From the NCBI GenBank assembly GCA_030789695.1, contig CM061130.1, positions 9,663,860-9,727,859 on the forward strand: a DNA stretch of 64,000 bases, read 5' to 3'. Shown here piece by piece: positions 56,674-64,000 of this stretch. Each line of letters begins with the position of its first letter. Positions within the stretch are counted from its first letter, which is position 1. The position numbers were made by a program, and so were the translations under genes. This DNA comes from Scilla litardierei (Eukaryota > Streptophyta > Magnoliopsida > Asparagales > Asparagaceae). The notes under the pieces are model-generated. The model saw nothing but the letters and a program-made list of their open reading frames with translations, searched no databases and was not told the DNA's origin.

Positions 56674-59109
56674 TGTCACGCCCCGCTTCCCAAAAATGTG
56701 GAGGCGAGACGTGAGAAGGTCCGCACAAACTTGAAGCTGTGAAGCTCCAAGTCTGATAAGCGTAAAAAAACACTTATTATGGCAAGTCCTTGCAAAGCGA
56801 AACAAAACAACAATGATAATAAGGAAATGAGACGACATTTTATTGAATCTCCAAATGTCCATAAACAAATTACAATATCGCAGAAAAGCCACCAGGCTAA
56901 AAGAAAAAGGGTCTAAGGCCCAAACATGGCCAACAAAGTATAACATACATACAAGGGTGCCACGCACCGACAACTAACAGGAATCCTAAAACATAAAGGG
57001 AAACTCAACAAGTCACCGGTGTCCACAAGACTCCTCCTCAGCAAACACAACGTCCTCTGCAACAAGCTCTGGCTCGGCAACTAACATGCGACACCCAAAG
57101 AGAAAGGGGCACATGTCAGCAAGTCTGAAAAGACTTGAGCAAGGAAACTGAAAGGAAGGTAAACTAGCAACCTAGCAGTTATAGTATGCATGACATGGCA
57201 GTTATAACATGAGTGCACAGGCAAGACATGGCGAGACAATAAGTACAAGAGAACAATTATCGGGACAAGACAAGAGTAGCCAAGCTACTAACAATCTCAA
57301 TCAATTTACTATTCACGTTTCACTGTTGTTTGTAGATGTTTACGCCCTTCAGCTGAATGGTGTAGCATTCAGCTGATCGGCGCTAAACACTACCCCACCC
57401 CAGAGTTTACGCCTTACAACTGCAGTTGCTGATCAGGCAGACCCCCAGTTGAATGACGGCTTAACTCTTACCCCATCCCACACGTAAACAAGCCAGTGTC
57501 CCTGTACATGAGCCCAGCAAGTGAGCCAGGGTTGCCCCGCACGGGAGCTTGTTTTCCTAGTTCACAATTCAATATCGAGCGTTGGGGTTAGCAACTCATT
57601 ATGCTCGCTTCTGGTCACGAGCCAGGAACTATCAGTTTTGTAGCGTGAGCTACACATTCACGATGAACAATCGATGTATGCAATGTCATGAACAGATATT
57701 CGCGTACCGTTAATTGTATTTAAACGTGACAGGCAAAATGCAATGACATGAACAATATTCGCGTACCGTTAATTGTAATTAAACATGACATACAAGCATG
57801 ATAAGGGTGACGGACCAAGCTTCGTTGTCAAGCTAGGTCAATGGCGTCTAGACGGCTATCCTTTCACCGTCTAGTCTCTTTTACGCTAAAACAAGGAAAT
57901 GGCCTAAGACATGGCCCAAATCAAGAGATGCAAGTTTCACTTGCCTAGCACCGGGGATGACGATCACGAAGGTTCGTCTCACGGATGCTAAACTACGGGG
58001 AAATCGCTGTTATGGAGAAACAATCATCAAAACACAAGAAATCTCATTAGGGTTCCACAAAACACAACGGGTTATGAAAACATCAAGAGATCGATTTATT
58101 ACCGTGAGGAAGCGGAAGAAACACTCCGGAGAACCTAAGGACCAGATCTGGAAACCAATGGAGAAGTTTGGAGAACTAGGGTTTTTGGGGGATTTTGGGG
58201 GTTTGATGGAGATTTGGGGAAGATGAGAGGTAGAATGTGTTGAGGGATGGTTTGGATGATGGAGGATGAGCTTGGAATGAAGGAATAAGGGTTTGAGGAA
58301 GATGGGGGCTCAATGGGGGAGAAATTAGGGTTTTAGGTCGTGAGGGAGGAGAAGAAAACGTTTGGAGGGGTATTTATAGAGATTGGTGGCGGCTAGGGCA
58401 AAACTAGGGTTTCCTGCACTGCTTAGTCGGTCAAAGACCAACTGCTGACCGACTAGTTTGAGAACTAGTCGGTCGGTTGACCAACGCAGACCGACTAAGT
58501 GTAAACAGTAGCTCCAGTCGAAAACCTGAACTAAGAGTTAGTCGGTCGAAGAACAACTACTGACCGACTAGTTTGACTTCTAGTCGGTCGATGAACGTTC
58601 TTAGACCGACTAAGAGTGAACAGTAACTCGGCTGTACAGAAGAACTAGGAATTAGTCGGTCTGAGTACAAAACTTAACCGACTAGTTTGACAACTAGTCG
58701 GTCGAAAGATGAACTTAGACCGACTAAACAGATACAGTAACTTAAGTAAAATCAATCCAAGGAACTAGTCGGTTTGAGTAGAGTTGCCGACCGACTAGAT
58801 CTCAATCTAGTCGGTTGGTTCCCCTTCTCGAACCAACTAAGATGCACTAAAAGTGCCGATTCGAATCGCAGAGCTTCGGGAAGATTCCTATGGCTTCTAA
58901 GATCACTCTAACTCTGAGATATGAGCGATTTGAAGCTCGTCACGAATGACTTACTCCGAAATCGACGATCGAAGGAAGAAGCTAGAAAATCACGACGAAA
59001 CGATCTAAAGTGAAAGCTATGGCGACGAAAACCACACATCTAAGGAGAAAATCCACCAAGCATATATTTTAATATAGATAATCCAATTACACGAAAACCA
59101 GTCGTTACA
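56674..59109 (-). repeat. 5' LTR of LARD copy 2
   Basis: Nearly identical to 50433-52867. Leader intron at 58102-58007; inverted-repeat array at about 58840-58425. Confidence 0.9.
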
Positions 59110-59495
59110 GAAGACCTCTCTACACCGAAGCTGAAGCTGCACACCTCAACATGCTGGTCCTCCTCAGAAGCAACCAACTCATGCGGGCTAGAAACATGAG
59201 AGACCTCCGTCTCCTCACCCACTGCAACCTCTGGCATCAGTGCGGAAACCAACTGCCCTACTCCTCCGTAGATCGACGGCTCTACTTCGAAGCTAAAGCT
59301 GCACACCTCAACATGCTGGGTCTCCTCAAGAGCACCCACAACGTGCACGCTAGAACTGTGAGAGACCACTATCTCCTCACAAACTGCAACTGACTGCATC
59401 GATACGACGACCGACTGCAACGCCTCCTCGTAGACCGCTGTCGACCGTGGGGTTGTAGCTGCATCAAGTGGGTGGTTGACCGAGATCTTCAGCAT
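59110..59495 (-). pseudogene. Unrecognised reading frame, N-terminal part, split by LARD copy 2
   Basis: It starts MLKISVNHPLDAATTPR at 59495. It contains a roughly 54-residue internal duplication: EEIVVSHSSSVHVVGALEET with QHVEVCSFSFEVEPS, then EETEVSHVSSPHELVASEED with QHVEVCSFSFGVERSS, period about 162 bp. The frame continues at 50427 after the LARD. The repeat structure and acidic composition suggest a repeat-derived or structural protein, but I do not recognise it. Confidence 0.45.
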
Positions 59496-60080
59496 GCCAT
59501 CAAGCTAGCCGATCCATGCTCCTATCCATGCCACCTTAGTTACCGACCGAGTTGCAGAACGATCCACACACTAACATCGACATGTGCCAAAGGAGCTGTG
59601 CCGACCGACCTTACACCAAGCCAAACAGACTACCAAACCATGCCGATTGGGCATTGTCGATCGAAGGATCTACGTGCCAATCAACCTAGCCAACCAAGTT
59701 AGTAGAGAAGCTCAAACCCCATGTCGACCCATCAGCTCAGCTCTGCCAACTACCGCTACATCAAGTCAACTTGCTACTGCCGACCGAGCTGCAAGCATTG
59801 CCATCCACAGTGCCGACCGACCCAAACATCTTGTCATCCACCATACCGACCTAGTGCAGATTGCTACCAAGAGACTAGCCGACCCTTAGAGATCCCAAGA
59901 TCACCATTGCCGACTACATCCTAGGGGCATCTTCTCCCTCCTTGCGCAAGTTCAGAGCAACATTCATCAAACAACTTGCAAAGCCATATGCCACAACATC
60001 TAAAGAGGGGACAAGCCGCAATCATCTAGGAGGAGCCACAGCCACAACTTGAGTTGTTGATAAAGAGGACGTGACGTTGG
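59496..60080. other. Unassigned repeat-like DNA
   Basis: It is rich in GCCGACC and GCCAACC words, and reading frames on both strands look accidental. I see no recognised domain. Confidence 0.35.
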
Positions 60081-60590
60081 CGACTACATCTTGTCAGATT
60101 CAGATCTAACCCGTGCTGAACGACAGAGACGACACACCATCACTGAGCTATTCTAAACTCTATTTATTATCTTTATGATAGTTGTGTAGTGATCTCTGTA
60201 GGGAAAACTTTACCGTTACTTGTGACTTTTTTGGGGTCTTGTCTAGTGGTGTACTAGACAGCGGGACTTGACGAGTGTCGTCAAGTGAGAGCATATATTT
60301 AGGATTGATAGTGTTGAACACGGTGAGTATGGCACTGAGAGTCTAGTGAGTGTAGAGACATTGGTTCTCTAGCTATTAAGGTTGTGCTTGTACACTATTA
60401 ATATAGTATTTGCTTTCGGGGCTGGAGTAGGTCGTGGGGACGACCGAATCAGGGTAAATCTGCTGTGCATCTGTGATTGCTTTTTATTTAATCTGAATTT
60501 GCTATATCTGTCGGTGTTTGCTCGTGAGTTGCACGAGAATTTTTATTAGCCTATTCACACCCCCCTCTAGGCTTAGATACAGATCCAACA
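60081..60590 (+). repeat. Copia LTR, 3' part
   Basis: CCGAATCAGGGTAAATCTGC, ATTCACACCCCCCTCTAGGC and the end GATACAGATCCAACA match the R-U5 end pattern of plant copia LTRs (compare 4768-4827). No primer site follows, so it is a solo LTR or a 3' LTR. The left boundary is uncertain. Confidence 0.55.
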
Positions 60591-62188
60591 GTGATGGCAT
60601 GCTCGGCCAAGGGAGGGAGAGAGGGGGGAGATGGTGGTGGTGGTGGTGCTCGATCATGGGAGGAAGAGACGGAGGAGGGGGCCGACCAAAGAGGAAGAAG
60701 AGAGGGGAGAGTTTGGAGAGAGGGAGAGAATGTTAGCTAGCTTTTTAGTATTCTCTTTTCTTTACCTTTTTCGCATTTTCTTCCTCTTTTATCCGTGCTT
60801 AAGGATGAGGTTAAAGGAGATGATGCCAAGTGTATGATGACTCTCCATCCCTAAGAGGGATTAGTCATGGACTATGTGTCATGCTTGGAAAAATGGGGGT
60901 TATACCCAAAATAAATAATCCCAAAAAAAGAAATACACAAAAATACATAAATACACAAAAACAAAAATGTTATCTAATAAACATAAACAAAAATAAGTGA
61001 ACAAAATGCTTAAAAAATGAAATACACAAAATTGCTAAAAAAATAAAATACACAAAAATCATGGAAATAATACCAAAAATTGAGAAAAATATGTGTACGT
61101 TATAGGACCTATAACTCGAATACGACCGAAAATACATAGTATAATATATCGTACATAAAAACAGTGGGGTTATTGTTGTCTCTCCCTAGTTGCATGAGTG
61201 GGCATGCCCACTAGGTTATTTTACCACCCCTTATCGGGGTCGATGTATGCAAGATTTATCAAATGTCACCTCTCATCGTTGCAATTGATAGGACGTTAGT
61301 ACTGAGTGCTTATCCTCTAAACTATACAACCATTCCTATGGGGGTTGTCTTTAGCCGGAGTTAGTGAATCTCGCCTCTCCATTAGTACCTTAGCGCATAA
61401 GGTGGGATGCCAGTGTCTAATGCATAACACCATGTACAAGCCAATGGTCCCCTAGCATGTAGGGCCATAACATCTTCAGCATACAACACACCAATGGGTT
61501 TATTCGGGAGATTGTTTCTAGGAGGGTGCGTAGTGTGAGCTTGCATCTTGCTCGGTAAAGCCCATACCTTACTGCTATTGGATAAGCCTATTAAGTATTT
61601 TGACGGGTTTGTTGATGTAGAACTTAGGCGAGTTGCCCCTGAAACGCAGCAAACTATCCCTGTAACTACCCTTGTAACATGTTGAACGTCTCTGACATCA
61701 TATACACTATGAGTGGGTGTGAGGGCGTTGATGGAGTGTGGCCAGTATGCTACTCTTCATTTGCTTGGCCCTTTCCTCGGACGTTCCATGTGTTCTACAT
61801 AGTGATTTTCATATTCCCACAGATAGTGTCAATGATGTCGTGGTGTGCAATTGGGCATGAACTACACTCCCTCGACCAGTTTAGCTGTAGTTGTGTGACA
61901 TACACACACAAAAAGAACTAAGAGCGTTAGCGAGTTAAATTTGGGATGGGGGGCCCTTGATTCAGCTCCTCTAACGCTCAAATGAGTATCTAAAATAGTG
62001 ATAATAAAATATATCAAATAAGAGGAAGTATTAAAAATGAGAATGAGCTCAGCTCATTCCAAACAAGAAGGCTATATATAGAATTTATGAATAAGAATTT
62101 TCATGAAGGGAATTAGTTAGCAAGAAAAACAAAGAAACAAAAGTTGGATTACCCCATCAATAACAGAAATAGATTAACTCGGGCCTTA
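60591..62188. other. Unassigned AT-rich intergenic DNA
   Basis: It contains a GGAGG/GGTGG-rich stretch (60600-60720) with a short (GGT)n run, an AT-rich ACACAAAAATA stretch (60900-61110) and about 1 kb without recognisable coding or repeat ends. No gene is supported. Confidence 0.45.
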
Positions 62189-62193
62189 CAGTG

Positions 62194-62718
62194 TGTTTCA
62201 GAGTGTTTTCTCACTACAAAGCGTTGACCGTGGACAACCCGGTCAACGTGGTCAAGGGGCCCGTTTGGGTCCCTCGGGCGAGTCGAGTTGGTGCAGTTGA
62301 GGCTCGAGTCGGACCAGCAGACGACGTAGAGTGCGTCGACTGGGTTGGATCGGGGTCCTCGGCCGTTGGTAGGCCGACGAGGGGAAGACTCGATCTGATA
62401 CCCTCCTACGGTTGATGGAGTATCTTCCGTCGCTCGCCCGCCCTCAATCGTGCCCCCTCGATCCGCCCCCCGGTCGCCGCTCCCTGCGCCATGCTCGCAC
62501 CTCCCTATAACTGCCATTAAGTGGTAGCGGGATCGAGGGGGCGGTTATCGCAGGAGTGGGCGAGTGACCGGCGCGTTACCGGGGCCGGGTCGGATCGACA
62601 TGTGGGGGGGTCCCCCATAGGGCCTTATCGAGTGGGCCTGAGTGCGCAGATGGGCTCTTGACCGGCGGTTGGGCCTCTGGGCTTGGGTCTTTCGGGCCTC
62701 AGTCAAATAGGCGTAACA
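62194..62718 (-). repeat. 3' LTR of the second Tat element (525 bp)
   Basis: Both ends match the 965-bp LTRs at 12736 and 19325, but the CCGAGGCCGAGC-rich middle is missing. The bases before it are CAGTG; the partner duplication is outside the window. Confidence 0.85.
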
Positions 62719-63189
62719 ATTGCCCCCATCGGTCGGGTCGGTCGGCTTTGGCCGGTTCGGCTTGGCCGATGTGACTTCCGCCGACCTTGACAGGCTCGCT
62801 AGTCGATGCCGACTCATTTATTAGTCGTCATCATGAGTTGGCCCGTTCGATACTTTTAAGGCGCGGGCTCCGAAGCGCCTTCGGTCCTCTGATGCTGCCA
62901 CGTTGTCGCTGCAAGCTTATCCCCACCGCTCGCGGGGTCGTCTTAAGTTGAGAATCCGAGGGGTTCGTGAGCCGCCCTTGGTGGGGTCGATCGGCCTTGG
63001 CTTGCCCGGATCGACCGCTGTGCCTCCTGGGATTCCGAGTGGCGCTTTAATCGAGGCGTGGTCATAAATGTAGGTCATGATGAGGCGGATCGATTGGACT
63101 TCCCTTGGCGCCGATTTCGAAACGCCGCCGGTTCTTCGAGTCCTGCCACGCGTTCTTGTCAGGCGCTTCGAATTCGTCCATGTGTCTGG

Positions 63190-63197
63190 TATATAAG
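63190..63197 (+). promoter_or_regulatory. TATA box of the antisense Tat gene, copy 2
   Basis: TATATAAG lies about 145 bp upstream of the ATG at 63339, the same spacing as in copy 1 (18851-18860 to 18707). Confidence 0.65.
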
Positions 63198-63338
63198 ATC
63201 CCCAGCCGCGTTGATCTCCACTTCTTTCTTGCTCTTCCCATTGTTCTAGGCTTTCCACAACTCGGAGTTTCCCGTCGCCTTTGCTTCCTTGTCTCCTCCA
63301 AACTAGTTAAAAGGTAATTCCTTTCTCGCTCCCGTATT

Positions 63339-64000
63339 ATGGCTGCTCTTAGGATAGTCGGTTCTGGCCAAGGGGCAAGGGATTCTCCAGAGTCCGGGCG
63401 GGGCAGGCCTCGGCTAGTGGGATCAGGTTCCTCCTCCGGGAGTCGTCCCCTCCGAGATAAGGGGAAGGGGAAGCTATTCCCAGACTACGCCTGTGATGAC
63501 GTGGCGTCGGCTGCCGTGCGTCTTAACGTGCCCCCGGTTGTCCTCCGAACGCCGTCGAGGACCATTCCTTCGGCGGTTACGGAGATCCGGGAAAGGTATC
63601 TCTGCTTCCCGTACGATGTCCGAGTTCCATTCGTCGACGAGCGGATTTGCCTTTCGAGGGGCAATGAAGTCGGCGTCTACGTCGAAATGTTTCGCTTGGG
63701 TCTTCGTTTCCCGCTCAATCCCTTCCTTATCCAGGTCATGGAATACCTCATGGTGCCGCTTTGCTAGTTCACCCCTCGCTCGATTGCGGTACTGACAGGC
63801 TTCGCTACGCTCTGCTGTACCCGCGGTCTGGAGCCGTCTCTCCCCCTTCTTTTCCATTTTTACCAGATCCAGACGGTCGGCCCGGGGTCATGGCTGCAGC
63901 TCCGAGCCCGCTCGAGGAGGGAATGCCTGATCGGGCTGCCCCGCTGGTCGGGGGATTGGAGTTCGGACTACGTCTTTGTGGTCTTCCTGGGGGATGCCCA
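63339..64000 (+). pseudogene. PF04195-type gene antisense in the second Tat element, partial
   Basis: The start MAALRIVGSGQGARDSPE is followed by the PF04195-like domain (VPPVVLRT, IRERYLCFPYDVRVPF, VEMFRLGLRFPLNPFL), closely matching the gene at 16535-18707. A TAG at 63765-63767 replaces a glutamine codon of copy 1; the same frame then stays open, with a tryptophan codon where copy 1 has its stop, to the window edge. The two copies carry different nonsense codons, so each was probably intact in the common ancestor. It continues beyond 64000. Confidence 0.7.

Larger units (their letters stand above)
50433..59109 (-). mobile_element. LARD copy 2, uninterrupted
   Basis: LTRs at 50433-52867 (2435 bp) and 56674-59109 (2436 bp) surround a 3806-bp non-coding AT-rich interior that matches copy 1 in reverse complement. 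The flanks are GAAGC (50428-50432) and GAAGA (59110-59114), a target duplication with one change. The LTRs are nearly identical, so this copy is younger than copy 1. No gag or pol trace was found, so its movement needs proteins from another element. Confidence 0.9.
62194..64000 (-). mobile_element. Second Tat-like element (3' end, runs past the window)
   Basis: On the minus strand a 3' LTR (62718-62194, TGTTACGCC...CTCTGAAACA, 525 bp) is preceded by the polypurine tract ATGGGGGCAAT (62719-62733). It is related to the 12736-20289 element, but its LTR is about 440 bp shorter. The antisense gene occupies the plus strand from 63339. The gag and 5' LTR are outside the window. Confidence 0.85.

Noticed and set aside
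59151..59889. Plus-strand frames of 67-101 codons right of LARD 2
   Set aside because: They overlap the minus-strand frame or low-complexity GCCGACC-rich DNA and show no domain.
61679..61921. 80-codon frame in the AT-rich region before the second Tat element
   Set aside because: There is no domain, no start context and no neighbouring coding sequence in frame.

Overview
The window is plant nuclear DNA made almost entirely of nested LTR retrotransposons, with one clear host gene. The evidence is Ty1/copia (Sirevirus-like) and Ty3/gypsy (Tat-like and Tekay/Del-like chromovirus) proteins, TG...CA termini, 5-bp target duplications and GT-AG introns. GC-rich Tat elements with an antisense PF04195-type gene, and Sirevirus-like LTRs, fit a monocot, but I cannot name the species.

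Layout. 1-4827: 3' part of a gag-only copia element (gag, polypurine tract, 1.8-kb LTR). 4828-21972: decayed minus-strand copia element (pol 7120-10246, gag 10268-12599, 5' LTR to 21972), possibly including a PF20167-like gene at 4828-6150. An intact but pol-less Tat element (12736-20289, target duplication GTGCG) is inserted in its 5' LTR. 21973-23266: Tat-like fragments. 23625-25664: GH5 glycoside hydrolase gene with one intron, minus strand. 25740-27290: intergenic DNA with a CT microsatellite. 27291-48551: non-coding LARD-like element (2.4-kb LTRs, duplication TACAC). It contains an intact Tekay-like gypsy element (32393-41863, duplication GGTAT) and a related solo LTR (43190-45995, duplication ATAAG). 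48552-60590: older repeat DNA with a 302-codon reading frame split by a second LARD (50433-59109), then a copia LTR end. 60591-62193: unassigned AT-rich DNA. 62194-64000: start of a second Tat element on the minus strand.

How the parts relate. The LARDs encode no transposition proteins. Their LTR ends, polypurine tract, leader RNA elements and first internal bases resemble those of the Tekay element, whose gag-pol frame is open over 1484 codons once two short introns are removed. It is the likely helper. Most unusual signals lie in this LTR group: a leader intron present in LARD LTRs and exactly missing from the Tekay LTR, a chain of leader hairpins with compensatory changes between families, and a 35-codon acidic reading frame kept at identical length in two diverged LTR families. 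Both the copia and gypsy LTRs carry arrays of short inverted repeats just upstream of their TATA boxes.
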